Shown one piece after another: positions 1 to 7,234 of a DNA stretch of 8,425 nt (positions within the stretch are counted from its first letter, which is position 1; each line of letters opens with the position of its first letter). The notes beneath the pieces were generated by a model that did no database searches, had not been told where the DNA came from, and saw only the letters and a list, made by a program, of their open reading frames with translations. Made by a program: the position numbers and the translations under genes. The stretch is from Alphaproteobacteria bacterium (lineage in GTDB: Bacteria > Pseudomonadota > Alphaproteobacteria > SMXP01), in assembly GCA_004356335.1 (NCBI GenBank), contig SMXP01000134.1, positions 1 through 8,425 on the forward strand, read 5' to 3'.

Positions 1-9
1 AGTTTGGTC

Positions 10-52
10 GCGTTTTCGGACGGAAAACCGGGTCCACTTTTCCTGAAAACGC
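10..52. repeat. Palindromic intergenic repeat module, left copy
   Basis: GCGTTTTC at 10-17 is the exact reverse complement of GAAAACGC at 45-52, enclosing 27 bases that include AAAACCG and CACTTTT. The same module occurs in inverted orientation at 8361-8404, with roughly three quarters of positions alike. The terminal arms differ in sequence but still pair in each copy (GCGTTTTC/GAAAACGC against GCGCATTC/GAATGCGC). It resembles the RIME-type intergenic palindromes common in alphaproteobacterial genomes; that family assignment is from memory. Confidence 0.6.
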
Positions 53-266
53 TCCAGCTTTCTATAGGCGCAGTATAAACCATTCTCGGGCGGACTCGAT
101 AGCACTAACCTTTGCCTCGGATTTTCGATCCTGTGATTGTCGAGCCTTGACGTTGGGCAGCCTAGATGGAAGTGGCGCATCGGCCGAAAAGCAGATGGTC
201 CGTCCGCGAGCCATCAGCATAAACGGTCCATCGGTGCAGCCACCACCCGCTGGTCAGGTGCCAACC

Positions 267-289
267 ACCATACGGTATGGTTCTTTTTT
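267..289 (+). terminator. Possible intrinsic terminator, + strand
   Basis: ACCATAC (267-273) and GTATGGT (275-281) are exact reverse complements around one base; in RNA this would be about a 5-bp stem with a 5-base loop. It is followed directly by TCTTTTTT (282-289). The stem is short and not GC-rich, so termination may be partial. Orientation suits a + strand transcript entering from the left, shielding the convergent carboxykinase gene. No T-run follows on the - strand. Confidence 0.4.
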
Positions 290-320
290 CGGACAAAATA
301 CGCTGTTGGCCGGTCGGAGA

Positions 321-2186
321 CTAACGGCCCGAACTTCGGGCCTTGTTTTCCGATCTATCGTCCGGGCCGGCCAATTGCCAAACCGGGGGTGCCTGGTCCA
401 AGCGTGCCACTAGATTTTGGCGTTGCCGTTCCAATTCGACCGGCAGTCGATCGCCGAAACGGTCGAAGAAAGACCGTTGATCTTCCGCTTCCTTCTGGGC
501 CTCCGATCTGTCGATCGACATCAGTTCACGGAATAGTGCTGGCTCGAAGTGAAGGCCGCGCCAGTTGAGATCTTGATAATCCGGCATAAGGCCAAAGGGG
601 CTTTCGACCGCATTATTGCTTTGTTGAACGCGGCCGAGGATCCATTGCATGACCCGCATGTTCTCGCCAAAACCGGGCCAAATAAACTTGCCGTTGCCAT
701 CCTTGCGGAACCAATTCACACGGAAGATTTTCGGCGGATGATCGATCTTATCGGTGATACTAAGCCAGTGATTCCAATAATCGGCCATGTTGTAACCGCA
801 AAACGGCAGCATGGCCATGGGATCTCGCCGGATGGCCTCTTGATTGTCTGCCGCGGCGGTGGCTTCCGATCCCATCGTAGCAGCTAAATAAACCCCATGG
901 TTCCAATCGAAGGATTCAAATACCAAAGGAAATGTCTTGCTGAGCCGGCCACCGAAAATAAAGGCGCTGATGGGAACGCCTTTCGGATCGTCCCAGCCGG
1001 GATCGACGCTCGGGCATTGCACGATGGGGGTGGTAAACCGGGCATTGGGATGAGCCGCGTTTCGGCCGCAATCGGGCGTCCAGTCGTTGCCCTGCCAATC
1101 GATCAAATGGGCCGGCGGCACGTCGCTCATGCCTTCCCACCAGACATCGCCGTCATCGGTCAGGGCGGCATTGGTGAAAATCGTGTTGCGGGACATGGAT
1201 TCCATGGCAGTCGGGTTGGACTTCATGGAGGTGCCCGGGGCGACACCAAAAAACCCGGCCTCCGGATTGATGGCGTAAAGCCGCCCGTCGGAACCGGGCT
1301 TGATCCAAGCGATATCATCACCCACGGTCCAGGCTTTCCAACCTTCATAGCCTGCCGGGGGAATGATCATGGCCAGATTGGTTTTGCCGCACGCGCTGGG
1401 GAACGCCGCGGCCACATAGATCTTATCGCCTTCGGGCGATTCCAGACCCAAAATCAACATATGTTCGGCCAGCCAACCTTCCTTTTGGGCCATGGCCGAC
1501 GCGATGCGCAGGGCAAAGCACTTTTTGCCCAACAGGGCGTTGCCGCCATAGCCGCTGCCGTAAGACCAGATCAATCGCTGTTCGGTAAAATGGACGATAT
1601 ATCGATTGTCGGGGTCGCAAGGCCATGACACGTCTTGTTCACCGGGCTCAAGCGGCGCCCCGACCGAGTGCAGACAGGGGATAAAATCACCATCATGGCC
1701 GAGCGCCGCCAGGGCGCCGTCCCCCATACGCGTCATGATGCGCATGCTGACGGCCACATAGGGTGAATCGGATATTTGGACCCCAATTTGTGCGATGTCG
1801 GATCCCAGAGGCCCCATGCTAAAGGGGATGACATACATTGTGCGCCCGCGCATCGATCCTCGATAAAGCGGCAGCAATTTGTCTTTCATCTCTTGGGGAT
1901 GACACCAATTGTTGGTTGGGCCCGCGTTTTCCGGGTCTTGAGAGCAGATAAAGGTTCTGTCTTCGACCCTCGCCACATCTCGCGGGTCGGACCGGCACAA
2001 AAAAGAGCCGGGCCGTTTTTCCTCGTTGAGTTTGATTAACGTGCCGCTCTCAACAAGTTGAGCGCATATTTGGTCGTACTCTTCTTGTGACCCGTCGCAC
2101 CAGTGAATGCGATCCGGTTCGCAAAGAGTTGCGATCTCGTCTACCCATTTCAGGAGTTTTGCGTTGTTTGTCTTTGCCGCGCTCAA
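321..2186 (-). CDS. pckG: Phosphoenolpyruvate carboxykinase (GTP)
   Basis: Converts oxaloacetate and GTP to PEP, CO2 and GDP in the cytosol, the first committed step of gluconeogenesis from C4 acids. The sequence follows the GTP-dependent family throughout, in 621-residue numbering: GPTNNW near 89-94, MRGRTMYVIPFSMGPLG near 112-128, the nucleotide P-loop PSACGKTN at 263-270 with the hyperreactive active-site Cys266, and the metal-binding TVGDDIAW at 287-294. Later come the FIFGGR segment, ATMGSE and NWFRKDGNGKFIWPGFGENMR. The frame stays open to a TTG at 2273, but residues before about 35 of that long form do not resemble the family. I chose the TTG at 2186, preceded by GGGAAG and giving the usual length. 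GTG at 2234 and TTG at 2273 remain possible; there is no ATG in this part. About 25 C-terminal residues look like a non-family tail running into a hairpin. It is transcribed away from the F420 operon. Function is near certain; only the start is not. Confidence 0.95.
   Translation of the reverse strand: MSAAKTNNAKLLKWVDEIATLCEPDRIHWCDGSQEEYDQICAQLVESGTLIKLNEEKRPGSFLCRSDPRDVARVEDRTFICSQDPENAGPTNNWCHPQEMKDKLLPLYRGSMRGRTMYVIPFSMGPLGSDIAQIGVQISDSPYVAVSMRIMTRMGDGALAALGHDGDFIPCLHSVGAPLEPGEQDVSWPCDPDNRYIVHFTEQRLIWSYGSGYGGNALLGKKCFALRIASAMAQKEGWLAEHMLILGLESPEGDKIYVAAAFPSACGKTNLAMIIPPAGYEGWKAWTVGDDIAWIKPGSDGRLYAINPEAGFFGVAPGTSMKSNPTAMESMSRNTIFTNAALTDDGDVWWEGMSDVPPAHLIDWQGNDWTPDCGRNAAHPNARFTTPIVQCPSVDPGWDDPKGVPISAFIFGGRLSKTFPLVFESFDWNHGVYLAATMGSEATAAADNQEAIRRDPMAMLPFCGYNMADYWNHWLSITDKIDHPPKIFRVNWFRKDGNGKFIWPGFGENMRVMQWILGRVQQSNNAVESPFGLMPDYQDLNWRGLHFEPALFRELMSIDRSEAQKEAEDQRSFFDRFGDRLPVELERQRQNLVARLDQAPPVWQLAGPDDRSENKARSSGR
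326..350. terminator. GC-rich hairpin overlapping the 3' end of pckG
   Basis: GGCCCGAA (326-333) and TTCGGGCC (335-342) are exact reverse complements around a single base, giving a strong 6-7 bp stem. On the + strand it is followed by TTGTTTTCC, a broken T-run. On the - strand it lies inside the last codons of the carboxykinase gene and is followed by GTTAGTCTCC, which lacks a T-run. It could stop + strand transcripts better than the gene's own mRNA, or be a bidirectional or mRNA-stabilising hairpin. Confidence 0.4.
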
Positions 2187-2305
2187 TGGACGCTTCCCGT
2201 TAGCGATTTTCCTGCCTTGTAAGGCGAAAGACACCCGTACCGCTAAAAAAGCATGCCCCCTGTCAAAACGCAAGGAAAGCTGCGGCCCAGTCAGGAAGGG
2301 GCCCT

Positions 2306-2333
2306 CCTATAGCATTTCGAACCGACATGTCAA
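2306..2333 (-). promoter_or_regulatory. Predicted sigma70-type promoter of pckG
   Basis: Read on the - strand, a perfect -35 box TTGACA (2333-2328) is followed after 16 bases by TATAGG (2311-2306), a 4 of 6 match to the -10 box. Transcription would begin near 2299, leaving a leader of about 110 bases to the TTG at 2186, or about 25 to the TTG at 2273. The -35 box overlaps the 8-base palindrome GACATGTC (2324-2331), where a repressor could compete with polymerase. This is pattern matching only. Confidence 0.5.
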
Positions 2334-2405
2334 AGCCTCACGGGCCGGCCAATTTGACCGCCAACCGAGCGGCCGGTATGTCATGTGCCGCGAAATCCAC
2401 AATCA

Positions 2406-2443
2406 GGAAACACCCTTTCTAATACAAGGTTTTTGGTGTTTCC
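2406..2443. promoter_or_regulatory. Perfect 9-bp inverted repeat between the divergent genes
   Basis: GGAAACACC (2406-2414) and GGTGTTTCC (2435-2443) are exact reverse complements separated by 20 bases, roughly two helical turns between half-sites. No T-run follows on either strand, so it does not look like a terminator. Its place between divergent genes, about 70 bases upstream of the predicted pckG -35 box and over 100 bases upstream of the candidate operon promoter, would suit an operator. It could instead be a repeat remnant, since GGAAACAC also appears in the palindrome array after cofD. Confidence 0.4.
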
Positions 2444-2549
2444 GGAATTGTGGTTCACTGTACGAACGAAAAGAGCCTAACGCGCTGAATAAATCCGGCT
2501 AAAATGATCTTTTGAACTATGTTACCCGGGATATGAACGCCTCAGACGA

Positions 2550-2577
2550 TTGATTTGACTGCGCGATACAGCATATT
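2550..2577 (+). promoter_or_regulatory. Weak candidate promoter of the F420 operon
   Basis: TTGATT (2550-2555) and CATATT (2572-2577) are each 4 of 6 matches to the -35 and -10 boxes, with a 16-base spacer. The start of transcription would fall near 2584, just at the paired elements of the leader, leaving about 70 bases of untranslated leader. An overlapping TTGACT at 2555-2560 is a better -35 match but has no good -10 partner at standard spacing. Confidence 0.25.
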
Positions 2578-2579
2578 TC

Positions 2580-2622
2580 CCTATGGGCGTTTGCAGGGAG
2601 CCCGAAACCCATAGGATATGGG
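2580..2622 (+). promoter_or_regulatory. Leader with two mutually exclusive hairpins
   Basis: CCTATGGG (2580-2587) pairs perfectly over 8 bp with CCCATAGG (2608-2615), with a 20-base loop. The CCCATA in that second arm (2608-2613) can also pair with TATGGG at 2617-2622 across a 3-base loop. TATGGGCG occurs twice as a direct repeat (2582-2589 and 2617-2624) flanking the shared arm, so only one of the two hairpins can form at a time. The element ends about 30 bases before the start codon of the fused cof gene. Any switching role is inference. Confidence 0.35.
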
Positions 2623-2652
2623 CGCAAGACGGCTACGTGAGAGAACCAAAAG

Positions 2653-5600
2653 ATGTTCGCTATCGTTCCATTGAGAATTGATGCCAAAACAAAGAGCCGC
2701 ATGTCCGGTGCCATGACCTTGGCCGAGCGCCAGCAATTGGCTCTGGCGATGGCCGAGGACGTCTTGGCGGCACTTCAAGAATCGACAAGTGTCTCGTCGA
2801 TCTTACTGGTTTGCCCGGAAGCGTCGCTGCCGTCTTATCTGCCGGAATATGGTGTGCGACACGTGGCAGAACCCCCTTTAGGGGGACTCGATCGCGCTGT
2901 TCACCACGCGCTCGAAGTGGCACAGGAACAAGGTGCGCGCGAATGCATCGTCCTCCTTGGGGATTTGCCTGTGCTGACCGGGAAAGATATCGATCGTTTG
3001 ATTTGCGATTATCGAGATCGTTCCGCTGTACTGGAAAAGCCCGGACTGGGTCTTGTTCGATGTCACCACGGGACCGGCACCAATGTGGTGCTGCTCTCTC
3101 TACCGACGCCTTTTCATTGCTCATTCGGCCCCGATAGTTTTGCGCGCCATTTATCGGCGGCAAGCGAGTGCGATCTTGTCCCGCTTGAGCTTCATTGCGC
3201 CAACGCCGCTTTTGATATTGATACCAAGAGTGATTTAAACACTTTGATCGATCAACGGCTGTCGAAAAATGAACCTTGCGGATGCCATAGTCGGAAGTGG
3301 CTGCTATCTCACGACATCCTATCCCTCAGTGAGGGGGTGCGATCCAAAAACAAGGGATCACTTCTGGCCGACATCAAAGACGGATATTCACCATCGCGCG
3401 ACGACATCGTCGAATTGACCAAGACCGCCGCGTTGTCCGATCTGATGCGTGTCGCGGCACATGTGAGAGATCGGCATCACGGCCGGTTGATCACCTATTC
3501 CCGCAAAGTGTTTTTGCCGTTGACCCATTTGTGTCGGGACGTTTGCCATTATTGCACTTTTGCCGTGCCGCCCAGTCGCGCCAAGTCGCCTTTTATGTCG
3601 ATAGAAAAGGTGTTGGAAACCGCTCGGCGGGCGCACGAGCTGGGATGCAAGGAAGCTTTGTTCACGCTCGGCGAAAAGCCGGAACTTCGGTATGGTGAAG
3701 CGCGCCAAGCGCTGGACAAAATGGGCTTCGCGACAACATTGGATTATGTGGCTGAAGCGGCCGGTGTCGTTCTCGATCAAACGGGTCTTCTGCCTCACAT
3801 CAATGCCGGGTGCATGACCGAGGCGGAGATCGAAAAACTGCGCAAGGTTGCACCGTCCATGGGATTGATGCTGGAGAGCGTATCGCCCAGGCTGAGCGAG
3901 AAAGGGGGCGCGCATTATGGCTCCCCCGACAAAGACCCGAAAATACGACTGGAAACCATGGCGCGCGCCGGCGCCGCTCGTGTGCCTTTCACGTCGGGCA
4001 TTCTCGTGGGCATCGGTGAGACGCGCGACGAGCAGATTGACTCGCTCTTTGCATTGCGCGAACTGGGCAAAGAATTCGGCCATCTGCAAGAGATCATCAT
4101 ACAGAACTTTGTGCCCAAGCCGGGTACCAAAATGGCACAGTCTGCGCCCCCCTCGCTCGACGATTTTGTCTGGGCGATTGCCATGGCCCGGCTGATTTTC
4201 GGCGGCAAAATGAACATACAAGCGCCGCCCAATTTGAATGCCGGCAATCTCAGCGCACTTATTGACGCGGGGATCAACGACTGGGGCGGTGTGTCGCCGC
4301 TGACGCCCGATTATGTCAACCCCGAATCACCTTGGCCGCACATTGATGCTCTTGCGAACGAGACAGCGGAATCTGGAAAATTACTTCAGGAACGCCTGAC
4401 GATTTATCCTGAATTTGCTGTGAAAGCGGATGTTTGGACCGATGACCATGTGCGACCCGCGGTCTTGGCCCATATGGATACGGAAGGGTTGGCCCGGGAA
4501 GACGACTGGTTGACCGGGATAACGAAGGAATTACCGCCGAAAATTGTGCCCATGGTGGTGCATGAGCCGGCGGTGCACGAGATTTCTTCGGAAATCAAGC
4601 AAACCCTCGATGATCTTGATGCGGGCCATGTCGAACAGATGACGACCGACAAAATCGCGCGCTTGTTTACGGCGAGAGGCGATGATTTTTCCGCTGTCTG
4701 CCGCGCGGCAGACCAGTTGCGCGAGACGGAATGCGGCGAGGATGTCACATTTGTCGTCAACCGCAACATCAATTACACGAATATATGCACCTATCGTTGC
4801 CAGTTCTGCGCCTTCTCGAAGGGAAAACGAACGGAAGAATTGGCCGGCCCCGCTTACCTCCTGTCGATCGAAGAAATTCAGCAACGTGCAGTGGAGGCTT
4901 GGCATCGCGGCGGCACGGAACTCTGCCTGCAGGGCGGTATCCATCCGGCCTTCACCGGTGAGACCTATCTCGGCATATGCGACGCCATTCGCGATGTGCT
5001 GCCCGACATACATATTCACGCCTTTTCTCCCCTTGAAGTGTGGCATGGCGCCGATTCCTTGGGACTATCTCTTGAAACCTTTCTGTCTCGATTGAAGGCT
5101 GCGGGATTGAATTCGTTGCCCGGTACGGCGGCGGAGATTCTGGTTGATGACGTGCGCGATGTGATTTGTCCCGACAAGATCAATACGGCCGAATGGTTGC
5201 AAGTGATGGAGACCGCCCACGGATTGGGTATTCCCACCACGTCGACCATTATGTTCGGTCACGTAGAATCGTACGAAGATTGGGTGAGTCACTTACTGCA
5301 GCTTCGAAACTTGCAGAAACGAACCGGTCGATTTACCGAGTTTGTCCCGCTTCCCTTTGTCGCCCAAGAGGCACCGATCTACCTGAAGGGGCAAGCGCGC
5401 CGCGGGCCCACCCTACGGGAATCGATTTTGATGCATGCGGTTGCGCGATTGGTTCTGTCTCCTTACATTAACAACATTCAAACGTCTTGGGTCAAAATGG
5501 GCGGGCAGGGCGCGGCCCTATGTCTACAAGCAGGTGCCAACGATATTGGCGGTACACTGATGAATGAAAGCATTACGCGCGCCGCCGGCGCTCAACACGG

Positions 5601-5715
5601 ACAAGAATTCACATCCGAAGCATTGGAATCTCTGATAAAATCCGTCGGCCGCATAGCGCGTCAACGAACGACTCTCTATGGGTCCATTGATTCAAACGTA
5701 CCGCGTTCTGCGTGA
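2653..5715 (+). CDS. Trifunctional CofC-CofG-CofH fusion (F420 biosynthesis)
   Basis: A 1020-residue protein with three F420 enzymes in one chain. Residues 1-205 are CofC, the guanylyltransferase that activates a phospho-acid (2-phospholactate, PEP or 3-phosphoglycerate): KSRMS near 14-18, GDLP at 103-106, GTN at 142-144, FGPDSFARH at 158-166 and FDIDT at 187-191. Residues about 206-245 form a linker with no recognised motif. Residues about 245-620 are CofG, with the radical-SAM cluster motif CRDVCHYC (Cys294, 298, 301). Residues about 640-1012 are CofH, with CTYRCQFC (Cys712, 716, 719), GGIHP, HAFSPLE, LPGTAAEIL and IQTSWVK. CofH joins tyrosine to 5-amino-6-ribitylaminouracil and CofG closes the ring to Fo. 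The CofG-CofH part matches FbiC. The frame is uninterrupted across both joins. The ATG opens directly onto the usual CofC N-terminus and follows GAGAGA at 2639-2644. First gene of the operon, 38 bases before the next. CofC has Arg8 where PVK is common. Confidence 0.95.
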   Translation: MFAIVPLRIDAKTKSRMSGAMTLAERQQLALAMAEDVLAALQESTSVSSILLVCPEASLPSYLPEYGVRHVAEPPLGGLDRAVHHALEVAQEQGARECIVLLGDLPVLTGKDIDRLICDYRDRSAVLEKPGLGLVRCHHGTGTNVVLLSLPTPFHCSFGPDSFARHLSAASECDLVPLELHCANAAFDIDTKSDLNTLIDQRLSKNEPCGCHSRKWLLSHDILSLSEGVRSKNKGSLLADIKDGYSPSRDDIVELTKTAALSDLMRVAAHVRDRHHGRLITYSRKVFLPLTHLCRDVCHYCTFAVPPSRAKSPFMSIEKVLETARRAHELGCKEALFTLGEKPELRYGEARQALDKMGFATTLDYVAEAAGVVLDQTGLLPHINAGCMTEAEIEKLRKVAPSMGLMLESVSPRLSEKGGAHYGSPDKDPKIRLETMARAGAARVPFTSGILVGIGETRDEQIDSLFALRELGKEFGHLQEIIIQNFVPKPGTKMAQSAPPSLDDFVWAIAMARLIFGGKMNIQAPPNLNAGNLSALIDAGINDWGGVSPLTPDYVNPESPWPHIDALANETAESGKLLQERLTIYPEFAVKADVWTDDHVRPAVLAHMDTEGLAREDDWLTGITKELPPKIVPMVVHEPAVHEISSEIKQTLDDLDAGHVEQMTTDKIARLFTARGDDFSAVCRAADQLRETECGEDVTFVVNRNINYTNICTYRCQFCAFSKGKRTEELAGPAYLLSIEEIQQRAVEAWHRGGTELCLQGGIHPAFTGETYLGICDAIRDVLPDIHIHAFSPLEVWHGADSLGLSLETFLSRLKAAGLNSLPGTAAEILVDDVRDVICPDKINTAEWLQVMETAHGLGIPTTSTIMFGHVESYEDWVSHLLQLRNLQKRTGRFTEFVPLPFVAQEAPIYLKGQARRGPTLRESILMHAVARLVLSPYINNIQTSWVKMGGQGAALCLQAGANDIGGTLMNESITRAAGAQHGQEFTSEALESLIKSVGRIARQRTTLYGSIDSNVPRSA

Positions 5716-5753
5716 CGCCAATCAAATCAAAGAAATCCCACTAGGAGCATTGC

Positions 5754-6407
5754 ATGGCCGAGCCGCATATCAGTGTTATCGGCGGGACAGGCGATCTTGG
5801 CAGCGGTCTGTGCTACCGTTGGGTCAAGGCCGGTTACCACGTCACCATCGGTTCAAGAAAATTAAGTAAGGCGGAACAGGCGCGCGCGCGGTTGAAGGCA
5901 GCTATGCCTGACGCCGAGATCGGTGCATTGGACAATGCCGCCGCTGCAGCGGCAAGTGATATTGTGGTGGTCACCGTCCCCTTCGAATATCAAACATCGA
6001 CCCTGGAAGCCATTCGAGACGCGGCTCAAGGTAAAATCGTCGTCGACACGACGGTCAGCTTGCGTCCGCCCAAAGTGGCAATGGTTCAGTTGCCGCCGGA
6101 GGGCAGCGCCGGAATGATCGCCCAACGCGTTTTGGGGGATGGGGTGCGCGTGGTCTCGGCATTTCAAAACGTGCCCGCAAGTGAATTGTGGGGCGACGGC
6201 CCGGTCGATTGCGATGTCTTGGTCACGGGAAATGATAAAGCCGCCCGCGCCCGCGTCATCGACCTGGCGGCGGCGGCCGGATTAAGAGGTCTGCACGCCG
6301 GTCCCATTGAAAACTCTGCGGCCAGCGAAGCCATGACCTCCGTGTTGATCACGATCAATCGGCAATTCAAATGCCATGCCGGTCTTCGCATCACCGGCTT
6401 GGATTAA
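5754..6407 (+). CDS. npdG: NADPH:coenzyme F420 oxidoreductase
   Basis: Transfers hydride between NADP(H) and F420; in an aerobic bacterium it would mainly reduce F420 with NADPH. The 217 residues match the Fno/NpdG family in length and layout: a Rossmann fold opening ISVIGGTGDLGSGL (about 6-19), then IGSRK (32-36), whose Ser-Arg pair in this family binds the 2'-phosphate of NADP. Next comes DIVVVTVPFEY, then VVSAFQNVPA and a C-terminal GLRITG. No signal peptide or membrane segment is seen. The ATG follows AGGAG (5743-5747) at 6 bases, the best ribosome site in the operon. It lies 38 bases after the fused cof gene and 5 bases before cofE, so it is cotranscribed with cofactor synthesis. Confidence 0.92.
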   Translation: MAEPHISVIGGTGDLGSGLCYRWVKAGYHVTIGSRKLSKAEQARARLKAAMPDAEIGALDNAAAAAASDIVVVTVPFEYQTSTLEAIRDAAQGKIVVDTTVSLRPPKVAMVQLPPEGSAGMIAQRVLGDGVRVVSAFQNVPASELWGDGPVDCDVLVTGNDKAARARVIDLAAAAGLRGLHAGPIENSAASEAMTSVLITINRQFKCHAGLRITGLD

Positions 6408-6412
6408 GCGAT

Positions 6413-7198
6413 ATGGCTAAGTCGATATCGCCCGGTCTGACGCTCATACCCATTCCGGGACTGCCAATGATCCAGCAAGGCGACGACTTGGCGAGACTTT
6501 TTGTCGACAATCTAAAGGCGGCCGGAGCGTCGATTCACGATGGCGACATTATCGTTGTGGCGCAAAAAATTATTTCCAAGGCCGAAGGCCGCGCAGTTGA
6601 CCTGGCCGATATTGAACCGAGCGCCCGCGCCCGCGCCGTTGCCGAGGAGACGGACAAAGATCCCCGCTTGGTCGAGGTAATACTTAGTGAATCCAAGCGT
6701 GTCGTTCGAACCAGACCGGGGATTCTTATTGTCGAGCATCGTCTGGGTTTTATTCATGCCAATGCGGGTGTCGACCATTCCAATGTGATCGGAAATTCCC
6801 ATAAAGAGATCGTTCTTCTGTTGCCCGAAGATCCGGACCGAAGCGCGCAGGATTTGCGATTAAGACTCGAGGAGATGACCGGCGCTAAAATCGGTGTGCT
6901 GATCAATGACAGCATGGGTCGCGCCTGGCGTATGGGCACGACGGGACAGATGATTGGCGCGTCAGGACTCAAAGTACTGGACGATCTCAAAGGGAATAAG
7001 GATTTGTTCGGGCGGGAGCTTGAAACGACAGAGGTGGGCGTTGGTGATGAGCTGGCCGCCGCCGCGTCCATCGTGATGGGGCAGACCGACGAAGCCATTC
7101 CGGCGGTCATTGTCCGCGGCGTGTCACGGTTTGTCGGATATGGCGATACGACGAAAAAACTGTTGCGGCCACCTGAACAAGATCTTTTTCGGTCCTGA
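6413..7198 (+). CDS. cofE: Coenzyme F420-0:L-glutamate ligase
   Basis: Adds L-glutamate to F420-0 through GTP-driven amide bonds, giving the gamma-linked polyglutamate tail. The 261 residues fit stand-alone CofE: IPIPGLPMIQQGDDL (12-26), GDIIVVAQKIISKAEGR (44-60), HANAGVDHSN (115-124) and the conserved DSMGRAWR (166-173). The C-terminus follows GDELAAAASIVMGQ and the protein stops soon after, so the FMN-binding nitroreductase-like domain of mycobacterial FbiB is absent. The frame is open from an ATG at 6371 inside the preceding gene, but the family N-terminus begins at the ATG at 6413, 5 bases after the upstream stop, which suggests translational coupling. No strong ribosome site precedes it. 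Confidence 0.94.
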   Translation: MAKSISPGLTLIPIPGLPMIQQGDDLARLFVDNLKAAGASIHDGDIIVVAQKIISKAEGRAVDLADIEPSARARAVAEETDKDPRLVEVILSESKRVVRTRPGILIVEHRLGFIHANAGVDHSNVIGNSHKEIVLLLPEDPDRSAQDLRLRLEEMTGAKIGVLINDSMGRAWRMGTTGQMIGASGLKVLDDLKGNKDLFGRELETTEVGVGDELAAAASIVMGQTDEAIPAVIVRGVSRFVGYGDTTKKLLRPPEQDLFRS

Positions 7199-7234
7199 AT
7201 TTTTAACCCTCATCCTCATGGGTAACCGGCTGAC

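Larger units (their letters stand above)
1..320. other. Non-coding left flank
   Basis: I see no convincing gene in these 320 bases. The open frames on the + strand have unnatural, low-complexity translations and run into the antisense of the carboxykinase gene. The stretch holds a palindromic repeat module near the left edge (10-52) and a hairpin followed by a T-run (267-289), both listed separately. No tRNA fold was found. It most likely lies downstream of the carboxykinase gene and of a + strand gene outside the window, since the T-run hairpin is oriented to stop + strand transcripts. Confidence 0.6.

Noticed and set aside
110..140. GGATTTTCGATCC resembling a tRNA T-arm
   Set aside because: The flanking bases cannot form the 5-bp T-stem, and no acceptor or anticodon arm was found upstream.
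137..568. A + strand open frame of 143 codons in the left flank
   Set aside because: Most of its right half is antisense to the carboxykinase gene, the translation resembles no family, and the T-run hairpin at 267-289 lies inside it.
897..1628. Long + strand open frame of 243 codons antisense to pckG
   Set aside because: It is a shadow frame of a gene with strong codon bias; the - strand frame matches GTP-PEPCK along its full length.
2261..2266. A second TTGACA on the - strand downstream of the chosen pckG promoter
   Set aside because: No -10-like sequence lies 16-18 bases further on, and the site at 2306-2333 has a better partner.
2583..2681. A 32-codon upstream frame in the cof leader that overlaps the cof start
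   Set aside because: No ribosome site precedes its ATG and its product has no leader-peptide features such as a run of one amino acid; it probably starts at or before the RNA 5' end.
3388..4221. Long - strand open frame of 277 codons within the fused cof gene
   Set aside because: It is antisense to the highly conserved CofG domain and its translation shows no recognisable motif.
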